Assembly (NCBI GenBank): GCA_020631735.1
Contig: CM036223.1
Coordinates: 11,471,356 to 11,535,355, forward strand
Direction of reading: 5' to 3'
From: Saccharum officinarum
Lineage: Eukaryota; Streptophyta; Magnoliopsida; Poales; Poaceae
Length of the DNA: 64,000 bases
Part shown: positions 43,416 through 56,040 of the stretch, in pieces
Numbering within the stretch: position 1 is the first letter of the stretch
How the letters are laid out: every line of letters begins with the position of its first letter
Program-made: the position numbers and the translations under genes
Notes under the pieces: model-generated
Database searches by the model: none
What the model was told of the DNA's origin: nothing
Seen by the model: the letters and a program-made list of their open reading frames with translations, nothing else

Positions 43416-43697
43416 TTAATGCTGCGGCGGTGGTGGAAATCCTTCTAACAAAAACCAAGATATCTGGTGTTCGAGTGCAGCCGTACCTTCACTGTGCTGC
43501 CCTGAACGACAACCTGCATCTGTAGAGCAACCAGCGGCGGTTGGGCGGCGGCCGCGGCGGGCTCGGCACCACCGGAGGAGGGCCTCGGTGCAGGGAGGAT
43601 GTGCGCGGCGTTGATGCGATGCGGGCGAGGTCCCTGCCGTCGTGCCCCTCGCGTCGCCCTGCTGCTCCTCGATGGGCACCGTGAGAGGCTGGGCCAC
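43416..43697 (-). other. GC-rich fragment with open frame, unrecognised
   Basis: A 93-codon minus-strand frame rich in Ala, Arg and Pro overlaps a second frame containing an MQVVVQGSTVK-like stretch followed by a possible splice donor (gtacgg). It may be a captured exon piece, but I recognise no family. The same sequence is at 50140-50421 in copy 2 and is unchanged at protein level, which reflects recent duplication rather than selection. Confidence 0.25.
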
Positions 43698-43701
43698 GGA
43701 A

Positions 43702-43915
43702 TTCGGCGAAACGTTACTGTAGCAGTTTCATTATTATTTAATAAATATTGTCTAATTATAGTCTAATTAGGCTTAAAAGATTTGTCTCGTCTATTTCGTC
43801 TAAACTATGTAATTAGTTTTATTTTTTATTTATATTTAATGCTTTATGCATGCGTTTAAAGATTCGATTTTACGGGGAATCTGAAAATTTTAACAATTTT
43901 TTTTTTTGCTATCTA
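43702..43915. mobile_element. Tourist-like MITE remnant (repeated at about 50424-50640)
   Basis: It contains gtctaattaggcttaaaag and atttgtctcgtctatttcg, the usual interior of Tourist-like grass MITEs, and ends near ctatctaaacgggtgcc. The left terminus is not clear and no target duplication was found. Confidence 0.4.
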
Positions 43916-44651
43916 AACGGGTGCCTACGACGAGGCCGAGGGGATCCAAAATTCTAGATCCACGGACGCAGGCATGCGGAGGCAGATGTCCTGGACCCAC
44001 ATGTCCGCGCAAAACAAATATGACGGGGACGCTGGAGCGGCTCGGCTTCACCACGCATGGTGAACGGGTCCAATTTACTCTCTTCGGAGTTAGAGATAAG
44101 AGAAGTAACCTTTGTTTGATAGGACTCGGTGTCCTAGTTTGATTCTATTTTGTATTGGCCCCCGCAAGTTGAGCTGAGTCCTCCTGCCTATCGGTGGTTC
44201 TCTCTCTTTTTTTTTTCCAGAGCCGATACAGCCACTTTAGACTAAGTTGGACGAAAAATGATTAGTGTCAGAAATTTTGACTTTTTAGTATTAACTAGTA
44301 AATATGCCCATACATTGCTACGGTTTTTTTTCATCCATTTAGGTTGCTAGAAAATGATTTTGTTTTTTCCCTGATTGAATTGGCTGAAGTGAACTATCGG
44401 TTATTTCTTCTAAATATTAAAGAACAATAACCAATGGAATCTGTAAATAGTTTAGCACACATGATAATATATGTCACTAGTTTTTTTTGTTGACTAAACG
44501 TTAGAATTTTTACAGGAAATTCATGCTTAAAAACTAACCTTTTGTATTTCTAATACATTTAAGGAATTCTAGGACCCTAGTACGCATATTGTCTTCACAT
44601 TCATTATCCTTGTACGTAAGTTGTTGTCCCAAGACTTGGAGTGGAATATCC

Positions 44652-44830
44652 CCAAGGATTTAGCTATGGACAGGAGCGCTTGGAGATTAGCAATCAACGT
44701 GCCTGAACCGTGACCTTTTTTGTCTTGTGCCCTTTATGTCCCTTTATGTGTCTCCCTGTTTCTCGTCTCTTTTGAGTTTCATCTCTAGCCTACCCCAACT
44801 TGCTTGGGACAAAAGGCTATGTTGTTGTTG
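44652..44830 (+). mobile_element. SINE-like retroposon with (TTG)n tail, copy in duplication unit 1
   Basis: It matches the 28233-28417 element in reverse orientation and ends in three to four TTG units. The duplicate at 51376-51560 has a longer TTG run, showing slippage after duplication. Confidence 0.72.
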
Positions 44831-45060
44831 TAACGAATCCATAATGTTATCGTATTATAGAGTTATGTATGTGTAAAACGATAATGGATTTAATTATTGT
44901 GATATTTACCGTTAAAGATGACAAGTTTAGTTCTTCGTCTTTCCATGCTGACATGAAGATTGAAAAAATATAACCCGAAAGTTCCCTGCTATATATATAA
45001 AATCTAATTTAGTACAATTGGACTGGACGACTCCACCGCAAAAACAGGGAAGTACTCGAC

Positions 45061-47168
45061 TGTCACACCCATTTTTAAGGACAAAAATAGGATGCATAAA
45101 AGACTCATGTGCGCCCCAGGAAATGATCGCACATATAAGTAGACAAATTACATAGTATCATCACAATGCTTATTACACAGCGAATAAATATTTAACATAT
45201 AGTCTTATACAATAAATTGTAGCAACTAATAGTAGATCTCCAGCGGAAACTCTAAACACAGGGACACGGTTGACTGGTTGACACCAAGACTAGTACTCAT
45301 TACGATAATCTTCTTCATAATCTTCATCTGTTATGGTGAAAATAGCAAGGGTGAGTCCATGTCGAACTCAACAAGTACAACACAGGGTTCATGAGGCACA
45401 AAAAGGTTAGACACTGTTTGACTGCGTTTAGCTTTTTATCATCATATATTTAGCAATTGAGTAGCATCAAGATAATCCACTTCCCATTAATGAACCAATG
45501 ATCAATTGTAATAAAGATAATGAATAACATTAACATGAGCATAATAATAATCAACAGTAAGTAAACATGATATAACAATAGTGTTCATCTATCTATAGAT
45601 GTTCCAAGGCCGCTCGTATCCGTGAGCACGGCTAGTATACCAGTTTATTAAACTCTGCGCAGAGGTGTACACTTTCACTTGAGTCATAACTTCCAAATGC
45701 ATGGGTTCATGACTCCCCAAAACATCGAAAATCATATAAAGCCACTTAAAGGTTCGTCTAACAAGTTAGGGCCATTAGATTCACTCGGCAGGCAGATGTA
45801 GGAACCCTTTTCAAATGGCACAATTCCTTCTCGGCTATACTCATAGACTAGAGGCTGTCCTACACCCAACGTGTCAAGCCATTCTTACGCCATTTAAGGT
45901 AACCACTAACAAGCTAGAAAACGTCCTTTAAACAGCTAAAGCCAGAGCCATATAGCCCTCACAGCTGTACTGTATGTCCCGGATGATCACATACAGATAA
46001 GTCCTTATGGAGAGAAACTAGAGCAACAATATAACCCCTTGCTCTAGCCCCCTTGTTGGGTACCTAAAACTAGGGGTATCCACAATCAACGATTAAGAAA
46101 AACAAAATGCTACCTGCAACCGAGATGAACCAAAATAGCGGACAGAACACCTCGACCGTGTTCCGACTCATACGAGGCACGCTCGACGGAACGCCTCGAC
46201 TACGTTCTGACTCGTACAAGGCACGCTCGACGGGACGCCTCGACCGTGTTCCGACTCGCACGAGGCTCGCTCGACAAGGCATCTCGACTACCAGAAAATC
46301 TCCGACTCGTACAACCCCGGGTCAGACCGCTTTACCCACCTTGTTCACCAACTCTGAGACAAAAGTCAGAGCATTTAATATAACCACCTACTACTTCCTA
46401 TCATCATGGCTACAATAGTTATCGATGTGGAAGCAGTACCGGTGTCAAATCTTACTTTTTACTGCCCATCCCGGGATGGGTGGTGAAAACCTATCACTGT
46501 ACGCACCATACCGTGCACTATTTTGCCATCGATCACCCTCGAGGGAGGATACGATAAGGACCGTACTCCACAATCTTGGGGATTCGGCCTTATCCACCCG
46601 TCCTCGACCTAGCCTCGACCCAGCCTCGGTCAGCGGGGACAAAAGGCCGACATGGCACATAACTCAGGGTCTTTTCACCGTCTCGTCCTCTACGTCACCA
46701 TGGTGTCCAGGGATAGCCGGCCATTCCCGGGGCACGTCGCTACAACCACCTCCACAGGGATCGACCAAACTTCACTTCAAAGACACCCCGACGTCCTTGC
46801 CTCCTCTTACCCTATAAAAGGGCAGGCAGGGGCTCTACAAGGAAAAAAGCGGAACAATGAACAACGGACAATGAGAAACGAGTCTCCATCCCACCAAAAA
46901 AGATCAATATCTCAAGCAATCTCCTTTGTACTCTCATTTTTCCTTTGAGACCTGGGCTTGGTTCCCTCTCTCACAGCTTGTAACCCCTACGCAAGCACTT
47001 AGGTGCAAGGAAATACAATACTTCCCCTCCCCGCTGGACGTAGGGTCTTCCTTTGCCCGAACCAGGATAAACCTCCGTGTATCCTCCTTGCATCACCATC
47101 CAGATTAGGGACACACAGCATTTGATTCACTCGTTGGCTTAGGACCCCCGCAGGACCAGACGCCGATA
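45061..47168 (+). repeat. 5' LTR of Tat-lineage Ty3/gypsy element, copy 1 (2108 bp)
   Basis: It starts tgtcacacccattttt and ends before a primer-site-like ttggcgcgccagg at 47170. The last two bases are TA rather than the usual CA. A TATA box (TATAAAAG) at 46813-46820 lies about 350 bp before the LTR end. The preceding five bases tcgac (45056-45060) are the expected target-site copy; the 3' partner lies beyond the window. Three direct repeats occupy 46150-46281. Confidence 0.83.
46150..46281 (+). repeat. Three 44-bp direct repeats in the gypsy LTR
   Basis: Units begin cctcgac at 46150, 46194 and 46238 and contain gttc(c/t)gactc and gctcgacg. They lie upstream of the TATA box, where LTR enhancers usually sit. 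The second duplication copy has the same array at about 52882-53013. Confidence 0.9.
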
Positions 47169-47227
47169 GTTGGCGCGCCAGGCAAGGGGCGCTGCGTGCC
47201 AACATCGTTTCCCCACCATTTTTCTAG

Positions 47228-49304
47228 ATGGCTGACCCCGAACGTCCGCTCCCATTGGCCACGGTGATCTGGTTTGGGAGTTTGGAGTTCATGTCGCTTG
47301 GCCACGACTACGACATGGTCCTCCTCCCGCCCAGGCACCCGACCGACGTGGATCATGAACTCTCCCAACCTGGGAGAGCCCTGTGCCGGTATCGTCGCTC
47401 TCGTCAGGCACGCGTCGCCAGGCGACGGTGAGCCCGGCGCAACCACCGTCATCGCCTTGTGGAGGGTGATGGTATTCCCCGATCCAGCGCCTCTCAGCCA
47501 GACGTCGACATGGATTTCCTCGCTGAGGATCTATGTAGGATGAGCTTGGCTGAGGGTAAGATGCTAATAGGGAGTCCCATCGCTCTACCGCCCGATGCGC
47601 GGTGCCACCGCCTAGCCAGTTCGACTACAACGACACGAGGAACGACGCCTTCGTCAGCATTCCCGTATGGACTAGACTCGGTTGACCGGGCATATGTTTC
47701 TTCTGTAAGCACCAGCATGAGTGCTTACGACGAACTCCCCGGACACCATCTACGTTCCACCCTCAACCTTGTCGCATCCACACCAGCTTCCGAGTACCTA
47801 GACTCCACGGAGACCCCAGATACGGAGCCTCATGTGACTGCTTCTCGACATTATGACCCTAGAGATAGACGACCTCACATGCACCCATCGTACTACTATT
47901 TTAGTGCTCTAGACTCCGACTCTGCTGATGACACCTATGACCCGACTCGCGAGTGCTTCAACATCGATGGAGCTAGCACGTCAGATTCGAAGGATGAGGC
48001 AGCCATTGAAGGAAGGAACACGCCACCCCAGGTCGAGCTCCCTGCCGAGCGAAATGAGGCTCAATTCCTTGCGGATCAAGGAATGCAGCTCGAGCAAATC
48101 CGCGAGTTGCAGGATAGGCTCGACGAGGAACGGGAAAACCTACGTCTACTTCAGCGAACCCTCGAGCAAGAGCGCGTGGCACGCGCACACGGCGAAGGAG
48201 CTCGAGAGAGAGCTCGTGACGTTAATCGTCGCATCGTCGAGGATCGGGTGGTCGAGCCCCCGGTTTTCAGTCGAGCCAGCCAGAACGTGGTCGCAACCTC
48301 CATGCTCCTTCGTAACATGCCCGAGCCATCGAACCTCGAGGCCCATCGGGCCCACAATGAAATCCGAGGACTCCTCGAGACCGCCGCCATGCAGCAGGCC
48401 AAGAGTTCCACCTCGAGGCGACGTGGGCTTGCCTCGGAGCAGCCTGCCGAGCCCTCTCAACAGGAGAGAGAGGCCTTGGTTCATCTCGAGCATGCCCAAC
48501 GGAACAAGGCAACCTCTGTCTGTGAACGCATCGTCGACAACCGTGAACCTCGAGATGCCCATGACAACATCGTCGAGCGCCGGAGGCGCAAACACGATGA
48601 CGGTGCAGCTCGAGGCTACCACGAGCACAGAGGCAGGTGCTACGATAGCTCAGAAGATCGAAGCCCTTCACCCGAGCCACCAGGTCCTCGGGTCTTTAGC
48701 AAAGCCATTCGCAAAATGATACTCCCAGCTCGGTTCCGCCCCCCACGACTCTTACCAAGTATAACGGCAAGACCAAACCTGAACTTTGGCTCGCTGACTT
48801 CTGCTTGGCTTGTCAGTTGGGTGGGGCCACCGACGACCGGGTCATCATTCAACAACTCCCCTTGTTCCTATCGGACACCGCTCGAGCCTGGCTCGAGGAC
48901 CTTCCACCTTGACAAATCCACGATTGGAACGACCTCGTGAGAGTGTTCGAGGGGAACTTCAAGGGAACCTACATGCGCCCCGGCAACTTGTGGGATCTTC
49001 GAAGCTGCAAGCAGAAGCCGGGTGAATCCCTCCGGGATTACATCTGGCATTTCTCCAAGCAACGCACCGAGCTCCCCAACATCATTGACTCCAACGTCAT
49101 CATGGCCTTCCTCTCTGGTACCACATGCAAAGAGTTGATCCAAGAATTAGGCTGCAACACTCCCATCACTGCCAACGGTTTGATGGATATCATCACCAAC
49201 TTCGCCGCCGGTGAGGAGGCAGTTGGTGCCATCTTTGGTGGCGATCAGGACAAGGGGAAGCGCAAGGAGGATCCCGCGGGCTCCAGCCGGAGCTCAAAGA
49301 GGAA
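47228..49304 (+). pseudogene. Ty3/gypsy (Tat-lineage) gag relic, copy 1
   Basis: Gag begins at MADPERPL shortly after the primer site. It has an in-frame stop at 47429-47431, a long coiled-coil-like middle rich in Glu and Arg (about 48060-48600), a one-base deletion in a C run near 48737, and a stop near 48912. The capsid core continues with RVFEGNFKGTYMRPGN, KPGESLRDYI and FLSGTTCKEL, recognisable as Tat-type gag. It ends at the CAATA site of the LTR insertion. The element makes no intact protein. Confidence 0.87.
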
Positions 49305-49309
49305 CAATA

Positions 49310-49713
49310 TGTAACGGAACCGTCCAAATTATAAGAGCACAAGTTCAAAAACAATCGCCGAAACGATCAAATTCTCAAACTTGAGCCCATATAACTCCGG
49401 TAGTCCACGAAATCGCGAGGGATTTCAAACCAAACCGAGAGCAACCAGATCGTAATGATTCAACATAACACAACACTTGTTACAACAGTTCAAAAGTAAT
49501 CTCATACATCGGAGTACAATTATTTTTATTACAAACCAAAGTAAAGATTTGTGGAAGCAACATAATTTCTGAAACCAATTGAAGTCAAATACTGCCAGTA
49601 CATAGTCACATCCTGTAAAAGCATACCAGAAGAGATACTACAGAGACCATGCCCATATGGTCTAGTATTCACGCCCATATGACGAAGACAATACTTGCAG
49701 CAACAAGTACGAA
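49310..49713 (-). repeat. Truncated copy of the inserted LTR (duplication copy 1)
   Basis: It begins tgtaacggaacc after the CAATA target site and matches 56041-56443. It is cut at caagtacgaa by the duplication junction. Confidence 0.93.
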
Positions 49714-49752
49714 ATTAATTTGATTATGTCCTACCAGAAGAGATACTATAGA
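49711..49752. other. Duplication junction with templated filler
   Basis: Between the two duplication copies, 49711-49736 matches 43111-43136 exactly (gaaattaatttgatt...), and the following taccagaagagatactatag matches the inserted LTR near 56355. Joins share gaa, tacca and aga. These patches are not part of either collinear copy. Confidence 0.92.
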
Positions 49753-51375
49753 TTAAAAGCTGCTATTAAAAACAAAATAGGATAAAATAGAAAAATGGAC
49801 AAAGAAGCATGCAACTCAACGTTTGAAAGGTAAAGAAATTAATTTGATTATGTCCTACCAAACAGTAATCAACACAAAATGACATTTTGGGCACACATAT
49901 AAGAATTAGCATAACTAGAAGACATTTCATAATTCATAAGCAATGATATGATTATAGGTTTATAGTAAACAATTATTATTATTTAGAAAGACAAAGAAAC
50001 AATTATGACGGATCACGGATATGGCGAGCGTGAGCACCTGGTGGTGGATCCTAACGTTGACCCAGGCACCTGTGGCTCTGTAAGTTTCAGTGGTTTGGCA
50101 TTTTTACGAACACCCAGTGGGCATGCTATTATCGCCGGATTAATGCTGCGGCGGTGGTGGAAATCCTTCTAACAAAAACCAAGATATCTGGTGTTCGAGT
50201 GCAGCCGTACCTTCACTGTGCTGCCCTGAACGACAACCTGCATCTGTAGAGCAACCAGCGGCGGTTGGGCGGCGGCCGCGGCGGGCTCGGCACCACCGGA
50301 GGAGGGCCTCGGTGCAGGGAGGATGTGCGCGGCGTTGATGCGATGCGGGCGAGGTCCCTGCCGTCGTGCCCCTCGCGTCGCCCTGCTGCTCCTCGATGGG
50401 CACCGTGAGAGGCTGGGCCACGGAACTTGGCGAAACGTTACTGTAGCAGTTTCATTATTATTTGGCAAATATTGTCTAATTATAGTCTAATTAGGCTTAA
50501 AAGATTTGTCTCGTCTATTTCGTCTAAACTATGTAATTAGTTTTATTTTTTATCTATATTTAATGCTTCATGCATGCGTTTAAAGATTCGATTTTACGGG
50601 AAATCTGAAAATTTTAACAAATTTTTTTTTGCTATCTAAACGGGTGCCTACGACGAGGCCGAGGGGATCCAAAATTCTAGATCCACGGACGCAGGCATGC
50701 GGAGGCAGATGTCCTGGACCCACATGTCTGCGCAAAACAAATATGACGGGGACGCTGGAGCGGCTCGGCTTCACCACGCATGGTGAACGGGTCCAATTTA
50801 CTCTCTTCGGAGTTAGAGATAAGAGAAGTAACCTTTGTTTGACAGGACTCGGTGTCCTAGTTTGATTCTATTTTGTATTGGCCCCCGCAAGTTGAGCTGA
50901 GTCCTCCTGCCTATCGGTGGTTCTCTCTCTCTTTTTTTTCCAGAGCCGATACAGCCACTTTAGACTAAGTTGGACGAAAAATGATTAGTGTCAGAAATTT
51001 TGACTTTTTAGTATTAACTAGTAAATATGCCCATACATTGCTACGGTTTTTTTTTCATCCATTTAGGTTGCTAGAAAATGATTTTGTTTTTTTCCTGATT
51101 GAATTGGCTGAAGTGAACTATCGGTTATTTCTTCTAAATATTAAAGAACAATAACCAATGGAATCTGTAAATAGTTTAGCACACATGATAATATATGTCA
51201 CTAGTTTTTTTTTGACTAAACGTTAGAATTTTTACAGGAAATTCATGCTTAAAAACTAACCTTTTGTATTTCTAATACATTTAAGGAATTCTAGGACCCT
51301 AGTACGCATATTGTCTTCACATTCATTATCCTTGTACGTAAGTAGTTGTCCCAAGACTTAAGGAGTGGAATATCC

Positions 51376-51560
51376 CCAAGGATTTAGCTATGGACAGGAG
51401 CGCTTGGAGATTAGCAATCAACGTGCCTGAACCGTGACCTCTTTTGTCTTGTGCCCTTTATGTCCCTTTATGTGTCTCCCTGTTTCTCGTCTCTTTTGGG
51501 TTTCATCTCTAGCCTACCCCAACTTGCTTGGGACAAAAGGCTATGTTGTTGTTGTTGTTG
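51376..51560 (+). mobile_element. SINE-like retroposon, copy in duplication unit 2
   Basis: Same element as 44652-44830, with about five TTG units at the end. Confidence 0.72.
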
Positions 51561-51792
51561 TAACGAATCCATAATGTTATCGTATTATAGAGTTATGTAT
51601 GTGTAAAACGATAATGTATTTAATTATTGTGATATTTACCGTTAAAGATGACAAGTTTAGTTCTTCGTCTTTCCATGCTGACATGAAGATTGAAAAAATA
51701 TAACCCGAAAGTTCCCTGCTATATATATATAAAATCTAATTTAGTACAATTGGACTGGACGACTCCACCGCAAAAACAGGGAAGTACTCGAC

Positions 51793-53900
51793 TGTCACAC
51801 CCATTTTTAAGGACAAAAATAGGATGCATAAAAGACTCATGTGCGCCCTAGGAAATGATCGCACATATAAGTAGACAAATTACATAGTATCATTACAATG
51901 CTTATTACACAGCGAATAAATATTTAACATATAGTCTTATACAATAAATTGTAGCAACTAATAGTAGATCTCCAGCGGAAACTCTAAACACAGGGACACG
52001 GTTGACTGGTTGACACCAAGACAAGTACTCATTACGATAATCTTCTTCATAATCTTCATCTGTTATGGTGAAAATAGCAAGGGTGAGTCCATGTTGAACT
52101 CAACAAGTACAACACAGGGTTCATGAGGCACAAAAAAGTTAGACACTGTTTGACTGCGTTTAGCTTTTTATCATCATATATTTAGCAATTGAGTAGCATC
52201 AAGATAATCCACTTCCCATTAATGAACCAATGATCAATTGTAATAAAGATAATGAATAACATTAACATGAGCATAATAATAATCAACAGTAAGTAAACAT
52301 GATATAATAATAGTGTTCATCTATCTATAGATGTTCCAAGGCCGCTCTTATCCGTGAGCACGGCTAGTATACCAGTTTATTAAACTCTGCGTAGAGGTGT
52401 ACACTTTCACTTGAGTCATAACTTCCAAATGCATGGGTTCATGACTCCCCAAAACATCGAAAATCATATAAAGCCACTTAAAGGTTCGTCTAACAAGTTA
52501 GGGCCATTAGATTCACTCGGCAGGCAGATGTAGGAACCCTTTTCAAATGGCACAATTCCTTCTCGGCTATACTCATAGACTAGAGGCTGTCCTACACCCA
52601 ACGTGTCAAGCCATTCTTACGCCATTTAAGGTAACCACTAACAAGCTAGAAAACGTCCTTTAAACAGCTAAAGCCAGAGCCATATAGCCCTCACAGCTGT
52701 ACTGTATGTCCCGGATGATCACATACAGATAAGTCCTTATGGAGAGAAACTAGAGCAACAATATAACCCCTTGCTCTAGCCCCCTTGTTGGGTACCTAAA
52801 ACTAGGGGTATCCACAATCAACGATTAAGAAAAACAAAATGCTACCTGCAACCGAGATGAACCAAAATAGCGGACAGAACACCTCGACCGTGTTCCGACT
52901 CATACGAGGCACGCTCGACGGAACGCCTCGACTACGTTCTGACTCGTACAAGGCACGCTCGACGGGACGCCTCGACCGTGTTCCGACTCGCACGAGGCTC
53001 GCTCGACAAGGCATCTCGACTACCAGAAAATCTCCGACTCGTACAACCCCGGGTCAGACCGCTTTACCCACCTTGTTCACCAACTCTGAGACAAAAGTCA
53101 GAGCATTTAATATAACCACCTACTACTTCCTATCATCATGGCTACAATAGTTATCGATGTGGAAGCAGTACCGGTGTCAAATCTTACTTTTTACTGCCCA
53201 TCCCGGGATGGGTGGTGAAAACCTATCACTGTACGCACCATACCGTGCACTATTTTGCCATCGATCACCCTCGAGGGAGGATACGATAAGGACCGTACTC
53301 CACAATCTTGGGGATTCGGCCTTATCCACCCGTCCTCGACCTAGCCTCGACCCAGCCTCGGTCAGCGGGGACAAAAGGCCGACATGGCACATAACTCGGG
53401 GTCTTTTCACCGTCTCGTCCTCTACGTCACCATGGTGTCCAGGGATAGCCGGCCATTCCCAGGGCACGTCGCTACAACCACCTCCACAGGGATTGACCAA
53501 ACTTCACTTCAAAGACACCCCGACGTCCTTGCCTCCTCTTACCCTATAAAAGGGCAGGCAGGGGCTCTACAAGGAAAAAAGCGGAACAATGAACAACGGA
53601 CAATGAGAAACGAGTCTCCATCCCACCAAAAAAGATCAATATCTCAAGCAATCTCCTTTGTACTCTCATTTTTCCTTTGAGACCTGGGCTTGGTTCCCTC
53701 TCTCACAGCTTGTAACCCCTACGCAAGCACTTAGGTGCAAGGAAATACAATACTTCCCCTCCCCGCTGGACGTAGGGTCTTCCTTTGCCCGAACCAGGAT
53801 AAACCTCCGTGTATCCTCCTTGCATCACCATCCAGATTAGGGACACACAGCATTTGATTCACTCGTTGGCTTAGGACCCCCGTGGGACCAGACGCCGATA
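51793..53900 (+). repeat. 5' LTR of Tat-lineage Ty3/gypsy element, copy 2 (2108 bp)
   Basis: Same length and ends as the 45061-47168 copy, with TATAAAAG at 53545-53552. The primer-site-like sequence follows at 53902 and has one change (cagacaagggg instead of caggcaagggg). The similarity of this LTR to copy 1 dates the duplication, not the insertion. Confidence 0.85.
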
Positions 53901-53959
53901 GTTGGCGCGCCAGACAAGGGGCGCTGCGTGCCAACATCGTTTCCCCACCATTTTTCTAG

Positions 53960-56040
53960 ATGGCTGACCCCGAACGTCCGCTCCCATTGGCCACGGTGAT
54001 CTGGTTTGGGAGTTTGGAGTTCATGTCGCTTGGCCACGACTACGACATGGTCCTCCTCCCGCCCAGGCACCCGACCGACGTGGACCATGAACTCTCCCAA
54101 CCTGGGAGAGCCCTGTGCCGGTATCGTCGCTCTCGTCAGGCACGCGTCGCCAGGCGACGGTGAGCCCGGCGCAACCACCGTCATCGCCTTGCGGAGGGTG
54201 ATGGTATTCCCCGATCCAGCGCCTCTCAGCCAGACGTTGACATGGATTTCCTCGCTGAGGATCTATGTAGGATTAGCTTGGCTGAGGGTAAGATGCCAAT
54301 AGGGAGTCCCATCGCTCTACCGCCCGGTGCGCGGTGCCACCGCCTAGCCAGTTTGACTACAACGACACGAGGAACGACGCCTTCGTCAGCATTCCCGTAT
54401 GGACTAGACTCGGTTGACCGGGTATATGTTTCTTCTGTAAGCACCGGCATGAGTGCTTACGATGAACTCCCCGGACACCATCTACGTTCCACCCTCAACC
54501 TTGTCGCATCCACACCAGCTTCCGAGTACCTAGACTCCACGGAGACCCCAGATACAGAGCCTCATGTGACTGCTTCTCGACATTATGACCCTAGAGATAG
54601 ACGACCTCACATGCACCCATCGTACTACTATTTCAGTGCTCTAGACTCCGACTCTACTGATGACACCTATGACCCGACTCGCGAGTGCTTCAACATCGAT
54701 GGAGCTAGCACGTCGTATTCAGAGGATGAGGTAGCCATTGAAGGAAGGAACACGCCACCCCAGGTCGAGCTCCCTGCCGAGTGAAATGAGGCTCAATTCC
54801 TTGCGGATCAAGGAATGCAGCTCGAGCAAATCCGCGAGTTGCAGGATAGCCTCAACGAGGAACGGGAAAACCTACGTCTACTTCAGCAAACCCTCGAGCA
54901 AGAGCGCGTGGCACGCACACACGGCGAAGGAGCTCGAGAGAGAGCTCGTGACGTTAATCGTCGCATCGTCGAGGATCGGGTGGTCGAGCCCCCGGTTTTC
55001 GGTCGAGCCAGCCAGAACGTGGTCGCAACCTCCATGCTCCTTCGTAACATGCCCGAGCCATCGAACCTCGAGGCCCATCGGGCCCACAATGAAATGCAAG
55101 GACTCCTCGAGACCGCCGCCATGCAGCAGGCCAAGAGTTCCACCTTGAGGCGACGTGGGCTTGCCTCAGAGCAGCCTGCCGAGCCCTCTCAACAGGAGAG
55201 AGAGGCCTTGGTTCATCTCGAGCATGCCCAACAGAACAAGGCAGCCTCTGTCTATGAACGCATCGTCGACAACCGTGAACCTCGAGATGCCCATGACAAC
55301 ATCGTCGAGCGCCGGAGGCGCAAACACGATGACGGTGCAGCTCGAGGCTACCACGAGCACAGAGGCAGGTGCTGTGATAGCTCAGAAGATCGAAGCCCTT
55401 CACCCGAGCCACCAGGTCCTCGGGTCTTTAGCAAAGCCATTCGCAAAATGATACTCCCAGCTCGGTTCCGCCCCCCACGACTCTTACCAAGTATAACGGC
55501 AAGACCAAACCTGAACTTTGGCTCGCTGACTTCTGCTTGGCTTGTCAGTTGGGTGGGGCCACCGACGACCGGGTCATCATTCAACAACTCCCCTTGTTCC
55601 TGTCGGACACCGCTCGAGCCTGACTCGAGGACCTTCCACCTTGACAAATCCACGATTGGAACGACCTCGTGAGAGTGTTCGAGGGGTACTTTAAGGGAAC
55701 CTACATGCGCCCCGGCAACTTTGGGATCTTCGAAGCTGCAAGCAGAAGCCGGGTGAATCCCTCCGGGATTACATCTGGCATTTCTCCAAGCAACGCACCG
55801 AGCTCCCCAACATCATCGACTCCAACGTCATCATGGCCTTCCTCTCTGGTACCACATGCAAAGAGTTGATCTGAGAATTAGGCTGCAACACTCCCATCAC
55901 TGCCAACGGTTTGATGGATATCATCACCAACTTCGCCGCCGGTGAGGAGGCAGTTGGTGCCATCTTTGGTGGCGATCAGGACAAGGGGAAGCGCAAGGAG
56001 GATCCCGTGGGCTCCAGCCGAAGCTCAAAGAGGAACAATA
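53960..56040 (+). pseudogene. Ty3/gypsy gag relic, copy 2, continuous with pol beyond the inserted LTR
   Basis: It is collinear with 47228-49304 and shares its first stop and the C-run deletion. Additional breaks here are a CGA-to-TGA stop at 54782-54784, a TGG-to-TGA stop at 55620-55622, a one-base change of length near 55722, and a stop near 55871. Copy 1 keeps the sense codon at each of these stop sites, so they arose after duplication. Gag is then interrupted at CAATA (56036-56040) by the LTR insertion and resumes at 60868. Confidence 0.87.

Larger units (their letters stand above)
43027..49713. repeat. Tandem segmental duplication, copy 1 (about 6.7 kb)
   Basis: This is collinear with 49751-56443 at an offset of 6724-6732 bp. 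It starts at gattaaaagctgct and ends in the solo-LTR fragment at caacaagtacgaa. It includes a GC-rich fragment, a MITE-like remnant, the SINE-like repeat, the gypsy 5' LTR, gag and the first 404 bp of the inserted LTR. Substitutions and short indels between copies are few, so the duplication is relatively recent. Confidence 0.96.

Noticed and set aside
47928..48719. 263-codon plus frame overlapping gag
   Set aside because: It is a +1 shadow of the gag coiled-coil region; the gag frame has the recognisable motifs.
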